Assembly (NCBI GenBank): GCA_900545345.1
Contig: UQYQ01000009.1
Location: 12,055 to 76,054 of the forward strand
Reading direction: 5' to 3'
From: an uncultured Ruminococcus sp.
GTDB taxonomy: Bacteria; Bacillota; Clostridia; Oscillospirales; Ruminococcaceae
Length of the DNA stretch: 64,000 bases
Shown: positions 44,302 through 52,158 of the stretch, in pieces
Position numbering within the stretch: position 1 is the first letter of the stretch
Layout: every line of letters starts with the position of its first letter
Notes under the pieces: model-generated
What the model was told of the DNA's origin: nothing
The model's database searches: none
The model's input: the letters and a program-made list of their open reading frames with translations, nothing else
Program-made: the position numbers and the translations under genes

Positions 44302-46542
44302 ATGGCTAGAAAAAAGAAACAAGAGGAAATAAAGAAAACTCCTGATGTAAACGCATATATCGAGGGTGCCGGACAGGTTGTTGAAGAGAAAATAACAGAA
44401 ACTCTTGAAAAAAACTATATGCCTTATGCAATGAGTGTTATAGTTTCCCGTGCGTTTCCTGAAATAGACGGATTTAAACCGTCACATAGAAAACTTCTTT
44501 ACACTATGTATAAAATGGGTTTGCTGACCGGTAACAGGACGAAGTCTGCGAATGTTGTCGGTCAGACTATGAGGCTTAATCCTCACGGTGACGCCGCAAT
44601 ATACGAAACTATGGTCAGACTTTCAAGAGGAAACGAAACTCTTTTGCATCCTTATGTTGATTCAAAGGGTAACTTCGGTAAAGCGTATTCAAAAAACATG
44701 GCATATGCGGCATCACGATATACAGAAGTCAAGCTTGATGCTATATGCAATGAACTTTTCCGTGAGATTGACAAAGACACTGTTGATTTTGTTCCTAACT
44801 ATGATAATACAATGCAGGAGCCTACACTTCTTCCGGCGACATTTCCTTCGATTTTAGTTAACTCAAATGTCGGAATAGGAGTGTCAATGGCAAGCTCGGT
44901 TTGTTCTTTCAATCTTTCCGAGATATGCGAAACAACAATAGCATTGATGAAGAACAAAGATTTCAACATATTAGAAACTCTGAAGGGTCCTGATTTTTCG
45001 TCGGGAGCGTTTATGCTTTATGATGAAGATGAGCTAAAAAAGATTTATGAAACGGGAAGAGGCTCTGTTAAGGTAAGAGCAAAATATAATTATGATAAGA
45101 GTGACAACTGTATTGAAATAACAGAGATTCCTCCTACTACAACTATTGAAGCTATAATTGAAAAAATCGTATCTTTAATAAAGCTCGGCAAGATTCGTGA
45201 AATTCAGTATATTCGCGATGAAACCGATTTAAGCGGACTTAAAATTACCATTGATTTAAAGAGAGGTATTGACCCTGACAAATTAATGCAGAAGCTTTAT
45301 AAGATGACACCTCTTCAGGATACCTATTCGGCTAACTTTAACATACTGGTAAACGGTTATCCTAAGGTAATGGGAGTATATGAGATTCTTGACGAATGGA
45401 TAAAATTCAGAACAAGCTGTGTTAAGAGAAGGGTATCTTTTGATTTAAAGAAAAAGCAGGATAAGCTTCATCTTTTAAAAGGTTTGTCTAAGATTTTACT
45501 TGATATTGATAAGGCAATAAAGATAGTTCGCGAAACCAAAGAAGAAGCCGATGTTGTTCCTAATCTAATGATAGGCTTTTCGATTGATGAAACTCAGGCT
45601 GAATATGTTGCTGAGATTAAACTTCGTCATTTAAACAGGGAGTATATTCTTAAAAGATTACAGGATATCGAACAGCTTGAAGCTGATATTGCTGACATGA
45701 TTGATATTTTGGACAGTGAAAGACGCATTAAAAAAATTATTATAGAAGAACTCAATGAAGTTTCAAAGAAATACGGGAAACCGAGAAAAACTCAATTTTA
45801 CTATGCTGACGATGCTGAAGAGTATGTTGAAATCGATGAGGTTTTAGATTATAAATGTACGGCTTTTCTGTCAAAGAGCGGATATTTCAAAAAGATTACA
45901 CCTCAGTCGCTTAGAATGGCAAACACTCATAAGCTTAAAGACGGCGATGTTATCTGTCAGGAAATTGAGATAACCAATAAATCTGATATTCTTTTCTTTA
46001 CCGACAGTGCAACAGTGTATAAATCAAAGGCTTCTCAGTTTGATGATACTAAAGCCAGTGCATTGGGTGACTATATTCCGGCAACGCTTGGCTTTGACAG
46101 TGAAGAGAATGTAAGATACATGGTGCCGACAGTTGATTATCAGGGGTATATGATTTTTGTATTTGAAAACGGAAAGGCAGCAAAGGTACCTCTTAAAGCT
46201 TATGAAACTAAAACAAACCGCAAGAAGCTTGCAAACGCATACGGTTCTAAATCAAAGCTTGTCGAAGCATTTTTTATAACCGATGATGTCAATTTAATGC
46301 TTAAATCGTCGAATAACAGAGTTATAATATTTAATACCGGCATGCTTTTGCCTAAAGCGTCCAGAGATACAATAGGTGTTCAGGCACTGACGCTTAAATC
46401 TAAAAACACTTTGGAAAAAGCATTTATCGTTGATGACGAAACTTTAAAAACCATGTCGAAATTTAAAACTAAAAACATACCTGCTGCGGGAAGCTTCGCT
46501 AAGGATATGGAAGACCCTGATCAATTACAGTTAACACTCTGA
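44302..46542 (+). CDS. parC: DNA topoisomerase IV-like subunit A (746 aa)
   Basis: The DNA breakage-reunion subunit. It starts with the GyrA/ParC fold (MPYAMSVIVSRAFPEIDGFKPSHRKLLYTMYKMG), has the helix-turn-helix region NVVGQTMRLNPHGDAAIYETMVRL and the catalytic Tyr140 in AASRYTEVKL. The quinolone-determining region is unlike standard GyrA (Thr-Met where Ser/Asp-type residues are usual). The C-terminal part has beta-propeller-like blades (VICQEIEITNKSDILFFTDS, TVDYQGYMIFVFENGKAAKVPLKAYET). It is the partner of the gene upstream. A terminator follows. Confidence 0.85.
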   Translation: MARKKKQEEIKKTPDVNAYIEGAGQVVEEKITETLEKNYMPYAMSVIVSRAFPEIDGFKPSHRKLLYTMYKMGLLTGNRTKSANVVGQTMRLNPHGDAAIYETMVRLSRGNETLLHPYVDSKGNFGKAYSKNMAYAASRYTEVKLDAICNELFREIDKDTVDFVPNYDNTMQEPTLLPATFPSILVNSNVGIGVSMASSVCSFNLSEICETTIALMKNKDFNILETLKGPDFSSGAFMLYDEDELKKIYETGRGSVKVRAKYNYDKSDNCIEITEIPPTTTIEAIIEKIVSLIKLGKIREIQYIRDETDLSGLKITIDLKRGIDPDKLMQKLYKMTPLQDTYSANFNILVNGYPKVMGVYEILDEWIKFRTSCVKRRVSFDLKKKQDKLHLLKGLSKILLDIDKAIKIVRETKEEADVVPNLMIGFSIDETQAEYVAEIKLRHLNREYILKRLQDIEQLEADIADMIDILDSERRIKKIIIEELNEVSKKYGKPRKTQFYYADDAEEYVEIDEVLDYKCTAFLSKSGYFKKITPQSLRMANTHKLKDGDVICQEIEITNKSDILFFTDSATVYKSKASQFDDTKASALGDYIPATLGFDSEENVRYMVPTVDYQGYMIFVFENGKAAKVPLKAYETKTNRKKLANAYGSKSKLVEAFFITDDVNLMLKSSNNRVIIFNTGMLLPKASRDTIGVQALTLKSKNTLEKAFIVDDETLKTMSKFKTKNIPAAGSFAKDMEDPDQLQLTL

Positions 46543-46576
46543 TACAAAACGGTTACAAATTTTAATAATTGAATTT

Positions 46577-46608
46577 CTGTCTGATTAAAAAAATCAGGCA
46601 GATTTTTT
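46577..46608 (+). terminator. Terminator of parC
   Basis: CTGTCTGATT / AATCAGGCAG, a 10-bp stem with one wobble pair and a five-base A loop, followed by ATTTTTTAATTT. Confidence 0.85.
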
Positions 46609-46806
46609 AATTTCTTAAATTAAGGTGTATTATCCTGTTTTTTGTTAATGCCTTTTGTCAGGGGCTTTTGTATTATGATGATTTGTGAAATATTATAGTT
46701 TTTTTATTGTTTTTTTGTGATGTTTTCATAAAAAAGCAAAGAAATAATCAATTGTTACAGAATAGATACAAATTGTTTCATAATGTCTACAATTAGATTA
46801 AACTTG

Positions 46807-46835
46807 TTGACTTTGAGAAATAATGTTGATATCAT
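46807..46835 (+). promoter_or_regulatory. Promoter of the pseudokinase gene
   Basis: TTGACT (46807-46812) and TATCAT (46830-46835), spacing 17 bases, 35 bases before the ATG. Confidence 0.65.
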
Positions 46836-46870
46836 AGGTTACGATAAAAAGTATATTTACGGAGGCTTTT

Positions 46871-48649
46871 ATGGAAAATATTCAAAATCTCTGCATGGGA
46901 TGTATGAATGAGTTGGAGGAAGACGGAACATGCAGTTACTGCAATTATAATGCTGATTCTCCTTATCTTCAGTCATATCTACCGCCGAAGTCTATGCTTG
47001 ATGACAGATATATTGTGGGAAAAGTTTTATCATATAACGGTGAAGGTGCTTCATACATCGGGTTTGATACAGTAACTTCCTCAAAGGTTGTTATTCATGA
47101 ATATATGCCAGATGTCCTGTGCTCAAGAACTAAACTAAGCCCTAAAATCATGGTCAAAACCGATTCTCTGAACAAGTATAAGACTTATATGTCTGAATTT
47201 GCAGAGCTGAATAAGTCATTGTCCAGAATGAGAACTCTGTCGCATCTTGTTCCCGCAATTGATATGTTTGCCGAGAATAATACTATGTATGCAATATCGA
47301 AATATGTTGAAGGTATTACTCTGAGAAAGTTTTTAAAGGGCAACGGTGAAAAACTAAGCTGGGAACAGATAAAGAAGATTTTTCCTCCGATTTTTACTAC
47401 ACTCAGTCTTATTCATAATTCCGGAATAATTCACGGAGGAATATGTCCTGATAACATTATAGTTACGCCTAAAGGTGAATTAAAGCTTATAGGTTTCAGC
47501 ATCAGTGCGGCAAGAGTGGAAAATTCCGATTTATCTTCAGAGCTTTATCCTGGTTTTGCTGCACCAGAGCAGTATAATTCGCTGGATTGGCTGGGAACAT
47601 GGACAGATGTATATGCTATTGCGGCAGTGCTTTATAAAATGCTGACAGGTGTTTTACCTCCTAGTGCTGTTTCAAGAAAGCAGGCAGACAATATTATAGA
47701 TTTAAGCCAAATGAATATAGATATTCCGCAAAATGTTGCAAGGATAATTATGCAGGCTTTAAGGGTTAATCCCGAAACAAGGGTACAGACTATTACCGAG
47801 CTTGTCACGAAGCTTTTTGAACAGCCTGAATATGTCGTTGAGCATAGAAAAGGTGCAACTCAAACTATACATGTTGAAACCACCGATCAGATAAGAAATG
47901 ATTTCAGTGACTATGACGATGAAGATGAAGAAGATGAATCTGAAGATAAGAAAAATCTTGTTCCTACCATTATCGGTTCAGTAGTTCTGGCTTTATTAGT
48001 AGGTGTGGGTCTTTTCTTCCTGGCACAGATGTTTACAGGGGGAAGTGATGAAGGTACACCTAATACCGTTTCAAGCAATGTTGCTTCTATTACTGTTCCT
48101 AAGCAGACCACGACGGCTTCAAGTGAGGATAAGAAGGCTGACTCTTCAAGCAAAAAGGATTATGGAACAGGTGCGGTTATGCCTGATTTAAAGGGCCTTG
48201 AGTATGAAAATATAAAGGATACAATTGAGAAAGATTTTACCGTTCAGATAAAAGAAAAGAAAAGCTCGAAATACGCTAAGGGTATTATTATTAAACAGAG
48301 TATTCCTGCTGATACACAATATGACCCTGCAAGAAAAAATGTTTTAAAGCTGACTGTTTCAAGCGGTGACGGAAATGAAAGCAGTTATTATGACACTTCA
48401 TCAGATTCCGATATAAGTTCAGAACCTGATTCATCATCATATACGGAAAAACCGATTATTCCTGATTATGCAGGCTATACGGCAACGAGCTATGGCGAGT
48501 TGCTTTCAAAGCTTGGAATAACATATGCTTTTGCTTATGTCGCAGGTGAGGGTGTTACTCCGGGCAATGTTATAGCTACAAGTACAGCAATAGGACAGCC
48601 TTTTGACACAACAACAGGCGATGTTCTGACTGTAATTGTTGCCGAATAG
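46871..48649 (+). CDS. Membrane pseudokinase with zinc ribbon and PASTA domains (592 aa)
   Basis: Domains in order: zinc ribbon with CMGC...CSYC (residues 8-25); a protein kinase-like domain (about 42-310); an acidic linker; one membrane helix (about 362-385); and two PASTA-like units outside (about 435-500 and 530-592). All key catalytic residues are changed: the ATP-binding Lys is His76 (VVIHEYMP), the HRD loop is HGG (188-190, catalytic Asp to Gly) and DFG is GFS (208-210). Related zinc-ribbon kinases of gut Clostridia have VAIKEYFP, HRD and DFG. It is therefore probably inactive as a kinase and may sense cell-wall fragments or act as a scaffold. It has its own promoter and terminator. Confidence 0.88.
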   Translation: MENIQNLCMGCMNELEEDGTCSYCNYNADSPYLQSYLPPKSMLDDRYIVGKVLSYNGEGASYIGFDTVTSSKVVIHEYMPDVLCSRTKLSPKIMVKTDSLNKYKTYMSEFAELNKSLSRMRTLSHLVPAIDMFAENNTMYAISKYVEGITLRKFLKGNGEKLSWEQIKKIFPPIFTTLSLIHNSGIIHGGICPDNIIVTPKGELKLIGFSISAARVENSDLSSELYPGFAAPEQYNSLDWLGTWTDVYAIAAVLYKMLTGVLPPSAVSRKQADNIIDLSQMNIDIPQNVARIIMQALRVNPETRVQTITELVTKLFEQPEYVVEHRKGATQTIHVETTDQIRNDFSDYDDEDEEDESEDKKNLVPTIIGSVVLALLVGVGLFFLAQMFTGGSDEGTPNTVSSNVASITVPKQTTTASSEDKKADSSSKKDYGTGAVMPDLKGLEYENIKDTIEKDFTVQIKEKKSSKYAKGIIIKQSIPADTQYDPARKNVLKLTVSSGDGNESSYYDTSSDSDISSEPDSSSYTEKPIIPDYAGYTATSYGELLSKLGITYAFAYVAGEGVTPGNVIATSTAIGQPFDTTTGDVLTVIVAE

Positions 48650-48671
48650 CTGTTGTTGATAAAATAAGTAC

Positions 48672-48709
48672 AAGTGATTCCCGGAAATATTTTTCGGGAA
48701 TCACTTTTT
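48672..48709 (+). terminator. Terminator of the pseudokinase gene
   Basis: A long stem AAGTGATTCCCGGAAA / TTTTCGGGAATCACTT followed by TTTG. Confidence 0.9.
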
Positions 48710-48769
48710 GTAAATATGTATTTTAAAACGAGAAAAAATTAAACTTATGTAAATGATTGTTTCACTGTC

Positions 48770-48798
48770 TTGACTATGACGTTTAGCTGTGATAATAT
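48770..48798 (+). promoter_or_regulatory. pfkA promoter
   Basis: TTGACT (48770-48775) and TAATAT (48793-48798), spacing 17 bases, preceded by an AT-rich stretch and 54 bases before the ATG. Confidence 0.7.
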
Positions 48799-48852
48799 AA
48801 ATGTTGAAACGATTATTATATTATACAACTTATTGATGGAGGCAAAATTATC

Positions 48853-49815
48853 ATGGCAAAAACTATTGGAGTTTTAACAAGCGGAGGAGATGCTCCGGGA
48901 ATGAATGCTGCTGTAAGAGCAGTTACGAGAGCAGCTTTGAATAAGGGTATGAAGGTGCTGGGAATTCGCAGAGGATATAACGGACTTATAAACGGTGATA
49001 TAATTGAAATGAGTGCAAGGACTGTTTCGGGGATTATACAAAGAGGAGGAACAGTATTATATACAGCAAGATGTCATGAATTCAAGACAGAAGACGGTGT
49101 TTTAAAAGCAAAGAATATGTGTGAAAAGCTTGGTCTTGACGGTATTGTTGTTATCGGAGGTGACGGTTCTTTTAGGGGTGCTGCTGATTTATCGGCACAT
49201 GGTATTCCATGTATCGGTCTTCCGGGTACTATTGATAACGATATTGCATGCACAGAATATACAATCGGATATGATACAGCTATGAATACTGCAATGGAAA
49301 TGGTAGACAAGCTGAAAGACACAACTCAGTCTCACGACAGATGCTCTGTTGTTGAGGTTATGGGAAGAAGAGCAGGATATATTGCAGTAAATGTTGCGGC
49401 AGCTGTAGGTGCTGAGTGTGCTATTACAGTCGAAGAAGGCTATAACCTTGACGAAATTATTGAAAAAATTCTTGCAAATAAAGCTTCGGGTAAATCACAC
49501 TCGGTTATTATCGTTTCTGAGGGTATAGGAAATTCCGAGCAAATTGCAATGGATATAGAAGAGAAAACAGGTATTGAAACACGGGCAACAATTTTAGGTC
49601 ATGTTCAAAGGGGAGGTTCTCCTACGCTTCGTGACAGAGTTGTTGCAACTGAAATGGGTTATTATGCTGTTGAGCTTTTGGAAAAAGGAATCGGAAACAG
49701 GGTAGTCGGCTTAAAGGATAACAAGGTTTATGATGTTGATATTCAGGAAGCACTTTCTATGACAAAACCTTTTGACAGCAAGCTTTATCAAATTTTAAAC
49801 GATACAGCATATTAA
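48853..49815 (+). CDS. pfkA: ATP-dependent 6-phosphofructokinase (320 aa)
   Basis: It phosphorylates fructose 6-phosphate, the committed step of glycolysis. The sequence shows IGVLTSGGDAPGMNAAVRA (residues 4-22), the substrate-binding and catalytic GLPGTIDNDIACTEYTIGYDTA (Asp in TIDND), MGRRAGYIA and LGHVQRGGSPTLRDR. Length of 320 is exactly typical of bacterial PfkA. GGAGG precedes the ATG. There is no clear terminator between it and the riboswitch of folT, so read-through is possible. Confidence 0.98.
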   Translation: MAKTIGVLTSGGDAPGMNAAVRAVTRAALNKGMKVLGIRRGYNGLINGDIIEMSARTVSGIIQRGGTVLYTARCHEFKTEDGVLKAKNMCEKLGLDGIVVIGGDGSFRGAADLSAHGIPCIGLPGTIDNDIACTEYTIGYDTAMNTAMEMVDKLKDTTQSHDRCSVVEVMGRRAGYIAVNVAAAVGAECAITVEEGYNLDEIIEKILANKASGKSHSVIIVSEGIGNSEQIAMDIEEKTGIETRATILGHVQRGGSPTLRDRVVATEMGYYAVELLEKGIGNRVVGLKDNKVYDVDIQEALSMTKPFDSKLYQILNDTAY

Positions 49816-49825
49816 TAAAGAAAAA

Positions 49826-49930
49826 AAGCAGACAGAGTAGGAAATCAGGCGTAAAGTGTTGAACAGACGGGGAGTTGCTGTTTGAACGAAAAGCTTTAGG
49901 CTTGCGGTTTGGTTTCCGCATCCCGCTGAA
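49826..49930 (+). promoter_or_regulatory. Tetrahydrofolate (THF) riboswitch upstream of folT
   Basis: The aptamer follows the folT-motif consensus: GAGTAGGAAATC, GGCGTAAAGTG, GGGGAGTTGCTG, AACGAAAAGC...GCTTGCGGT, then GTTTCCGCATCC. GGAAATC (49840-49846) pairs with GGTTTCC (49911-49917), and AAGC-tttag-GCTT closes a small hairpin. It directly precedes a folate transporter gene, the known context of this riboswitch. Confidence 0.85.
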
Positions 49931-49985
49931 TGCATAACGAAGCTTTTCATGCTCCATTATGCACAAAGCATATTATGAATGGAGG
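49931..49985 (+). promoter_or_regulatory. Expression platform of the THF riboswitch (two alternative helices)
   Basis: CTCCATT (49952-49958) is a perfect complement of AATGGAG (49978-49984), which contains the folT ribosome binding site. The overlapping TTATGCA (49957-49963) can instead pair with TGCATAA (49931-49937). The two helices exclude each other, which fits translational control. Confidence 0.7.
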
Positions 49986-49992
49986 TTAATTT

Positions 49993-50598
49993 ATGAAAAG
50001 CTTTTTTTATTTGTTCAAAGACTCAGCCGGTGAGCTGAAAAAAATCAGTTGTTTAACTATAACAGGAGTGTTTATTGCCATTTCAATGCTGATTGAAACA
50101 TTCACTATTGAAATACCATATGCAAAGATTAACTTTGCGTTTTTGGCAATAGCAGTAATAGGTATGCTGTTTGGTCCGACGGTTTCATTTATTGCAGGTG
50201 GATTGTGTGACATTGTCGGATTTCTTGTTCATCCTCAGGGAGGATTTTTACCTCTTTATGTTTTAATCGGAATGCTTCAGGGACTCATTTACGGAATATG
50301 CCTTTACAGAAAAAGTCCGTGGATGATGAAAAGAGCAGAGAAAAAGGGTGCAAATGCAGCAATATACATATGTGCTGTTATAGCCAGACTTTTAGATGTT
50401 GCAATTATTAATTTAATGCTTAATACGAAAGCTAATATGCATTATGGATTTATTCCGAATACTGCATTTTGGGAAGCGGTTGCAGCTCGGTTTGTAAAAA
50501 ATGCCGTTGAACTTGCAGCTGATATTCCGCTTCTGTTTATTATGCTTCCTTTTGCACTTTTAATTTACAGAAGAGCTTTTTTAAAGAGTGCAGTATAA
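49993..50598 (+). CDS. folT: ECF transporter folate-binding S component (FolT, 201 aa)
   Basis: A membrane protein with about six hydrophobic segments that binds folate and works with the shared ECF energy-coupling module (not in this window). Family signs are KISCLTITGVFIAISMLIETFTIEIPYAKINFAFLAIAVIGMLFGP and FIAGGLCDIVGFLVHPQGGFLPLYVLIGMLQGLIYG. The THF riboswitch upstream supports the substrate. GGAGG lies seven bases before the ATG and takes part in the riboswitch fold. Length is normal. Confidence 0.9.
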   Translation: MKSFFYLFKDSAGELKKISCLTITGVFIAISMLIETFTIEIPYAKINFAFLAIAVIGMLFGPTVSFIAGGLCDIVGFLVHPQGGFLPLYVLIGMLQGLIYGICLYRKSPWMMKRAEKKGANAAIYICAVIARLLDVAIINLMLNTKANMHYGFIPNTAFWEAVAARFVKNAVELAADIPLLFIMLPFALLIYRRAFLKSAV

Positions 50599-50653
50599 GA
50601 CAGACAAATAATTTTAAATGGAGGATTGCTCTTTATCGGGCAGTAATATAATT

Positions 50654-51481
50654 ATGACTAATGTAGGTTTTATCGGAGCGGGAAATATGGGCTTTGCTAT
50701 AATGAAAGGTATTGCGGAAAGCGGACTTTGCAAAGTCGAAGATATGTGTGTTAAATCCCCGGACATACAGCTTTTTGCATTTGATAATGATTTGAAAAAG
50801 CTCAAAAGGCTTGAAGAGTATGGCGTTTTATCCTGTTTATCCGCTGAGGAGTTATCAGAAAAGTGCAAATATATTTTCCTGGCAGTAAAGCCGCAGCAGT
50901 TAGATGAAGTTTTAGAAGAGATTAAGGATAAAATAACAGATGACAGCGTTTTAGTTTCTATCTGTGCCGGAATCAGCGGTGAATATATAAAATCAAAGAC
51001 TATTCCGAACGCCAAGGTAGTTCTTGTTATGCCTAATACACCGCTGCTTTTAGGTGAGGGTGCTTCTGCTTTAGCGAGAGTTGAGCCTGTTTCAGAAGAA
51101 GAATTCGAACTTGTTTGCGGTATTTTTGCTTCATGCGGTGAAATTGCGGTAATTAATGAAGATAAAATGAAGGAAATCATAGCGATAAACGGCTCGTCAC
51201 CTGCATTTATTTATCTTTATGCAAAGGCTTTTGTTGATTATGCAAAATCAGCTGGCATTGATGAAGCGGTTGCTAAGAAGCTGTTTTCAAAAACTCTTAT
51301 AGGCTCTGCAAAAATGATTTCCGACAGCGGTAATACTATAAATGAGTTAATTGAAATGGTTTCTTCAAAAGGCGGAACAACATTAGCCGGTCTTGAAAAA
51401 CTTAGGGAAGGCGATTTAGAGGGCACTGTAAATAAAGCATGTGAAGCTTGTACAAAAAGAGCGTACGAGCTTTCAAAATAA
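50654..51481 (+). CDS. proC: Pyrroline-5-carboxylate reductase (275 aa)
   Basis: It makes proline from pyrroline 5-carboxylate with NAD(P)H. The N-terminal Rossmann motif is VGFIGAGNMGFAIMKGI (residues 4-20). Also seen are FLAVKPQQLDEVL, VLVMPNTPLLLGEGASAL and the C-terminal signature NELIEMVSSKGGTTLAGLEKLREG. ATG 50654 begins the family sequence. The clear GGAGG lies 28 bases upstream with a hairpin (GCTC/GGGC) between. The frame is also open from ATG 50618, but that would overlap the ribosome binding site. Confidence 0.93.
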   Translation: MTNVGFIGAGNMGFAIMKGIAESGLCKVEDMCVKSPDIQLFAFDNDLKKLKRLEEYGVLSCLSAEELSEKCKYIFLAVKPQQLDEVLEEIKDKITDDSVLVSICAGISGEYIKSKTIPNAKVVLVMPNTPLLLGEGASALARVEPVSEEEFELVCGIFASCGEIAVINEDKMKEIIAINGSSPAFIYLYAKAFVDYAKSAGIDEAVAKKLFSKTLIGSAKMISDSGNTINELIEMVSSKGGTTLAGLEKLREGDLEGTVNKACEACTKRAYELSK

Positions 51482-51482
51482 G

Positions 51483-51511
51483 TAATATATGTTTGTCCGA
51501 AAGCATATAAT
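51483..51511 (+). promoter_or_regulatory. Sigma-E-type promoter of spoIIM
   Basis: TAATATA (51483-51489), 14 bases, CATATAAT (51504-51511). This fits the sigma-E consensus at 7 of 7 (-35) and 7 of 8 (-10) positions. spoIIM is a known sigma-E gene in Bacillus. It begins one base after the proC stop codon. Confidence 0.8.
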
Positions 51512-51543
51512 CAACTAACAAATATTTAGGAGTTGATTATATG
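51504..51543 (+). promoter_or_regulatory. Start-codon-sequestering hairpin of spoIIM (read-through transcripts only)
   Basis: CATATAATCAAC (51504-51515) is a perfect 12-base complement of GTTGATTATATG (51532-51543), which ends in the spoIIM start codon. The left arm is the sigma-E -10 element itself, so it is missing from sigma-E transcripts and present only in transcripts reading through from proC. Confidence 0.7.
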
Positions 51544-52134
51544 CAAGAGAGAAATTCAAAGCCAAATGTTATCTTCAGAATAATGCTTCTTATGGTTTTG
51601 GGAGTGTTATTCGGAACATTGGCTTTTTCTTTTATTAAAACAAGTACGCTCAGTGATTTGAATATCGTTGAAAATGATTATTTATCAATGAGAGAAAACG
51701 GCGGTTATATAAAAGTTCTTTACAGTTCACTTTTAAACTCGTCACTTTTGATGGTTGTGTTATTTTTGCTGGGATTTTGTGCAATAGCTCAGCCTGTTGC
51801 GGTTTTAGTTCCTGTTTATAAAGGTCTGGGATTCGGTGCTACAATTGCTCAGATATATTCCGAAAACGGTTTTCATGGTTTTTTTACAGCACTTATTATG
51901 ATTTTGCCCAGTGCTTTGGTTTCATCATATGCACTTTTTATTGGTGTAAGAGAATCACTGCGTTTGTCAAACAGATTTTTTTCGCAGGCTTTTTTAAACA
52001 GACGAAGCGAGTCGGACAGCCTTAATGAATATGTTAAGCTTTATGCAGTTAAGTTTCTGGTTTTAGAAGCTGTTACTGCTGTTTCTGCTGCTGTTGACTG
52101 TTTGAGTTCTTTAGTGTATAATATGATAAAATGA
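51541..52134 (+). CDS. spoIIM: Stage II sporulation protein M (197 aa)
   Basis: SpoIIM is the mother-cell membrane protein that, with SpoIID and SpoIIP, remodels peptidoglycan during forespore engulfment. The family pattern is visible: VIFRIMLLMVLGVLFGTLAFSF, LLMVVLFLLGFCAIAQPVAVLVPVYKGLGFGATIAQIYSENG, and a later FFTALIMILPSALVSSYALFIG, giving about five membrane segments. AGGAG is eight bases before the ATG. Its sigma-E-like promoter lies in the 59 bases after proC. Confidence 0.9.
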   Translation: MQERNSKPNVIFRIMLLMVLGVLFGTLAFSFIKTSTLSDLNIVENDYLSMRENGGYIKVLYSSLLNSSLLMVVLFLLGFCAIAQPVAVLVPVYKGLGFGATIAQIYSENGFHGFFTALIMILPSALVSSYALFIGVRESLRLSNRFFSQAFLNRRSESDSLNEYVKLYAVKFLVLEAVTAVSAAVDCLSSLVYNMIK

Positions 52135-52138
52135 CAAG

Positions 52139-52158
52139 TTAAGGTATGGTGATTTTAA
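52139..52158 (+). repeat. Partial copy of the leader element ending
   Basis: AAGGTATGGTGATTTTAATT, right before the DUF624 gene, matches the 3' ends of leader copies A (AAAGGCATGGTGATTAAAAT) and B (AAAGGTATAGTGATTAAAAT). Here it supplies the ribosome binding site. Confidence 0.45.

Larger units (their letters stand above)
46543..46870 (+). other. 328-base intergenic region before the pseudokinase gene
   Basis: It contains the parC terminator at 46577-46608, then an AT-rich stretch in which I see no gene, and at its right end the pseudokinase promoter (46807-46835). Confidence 0.6.

Noticed and set aside
44187..44307. Forty-codon basic peptide gene upstream of parC
   Set aside because: The homologous leader copy before the ArsR gene does not keep the frame, and the ribosome binding site is poor.
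50614..51180. Open minus-strand frame of 188 codons over proC
   Set aside because: It is a shadow of proC, which has all its conserved motifs on the + strand.
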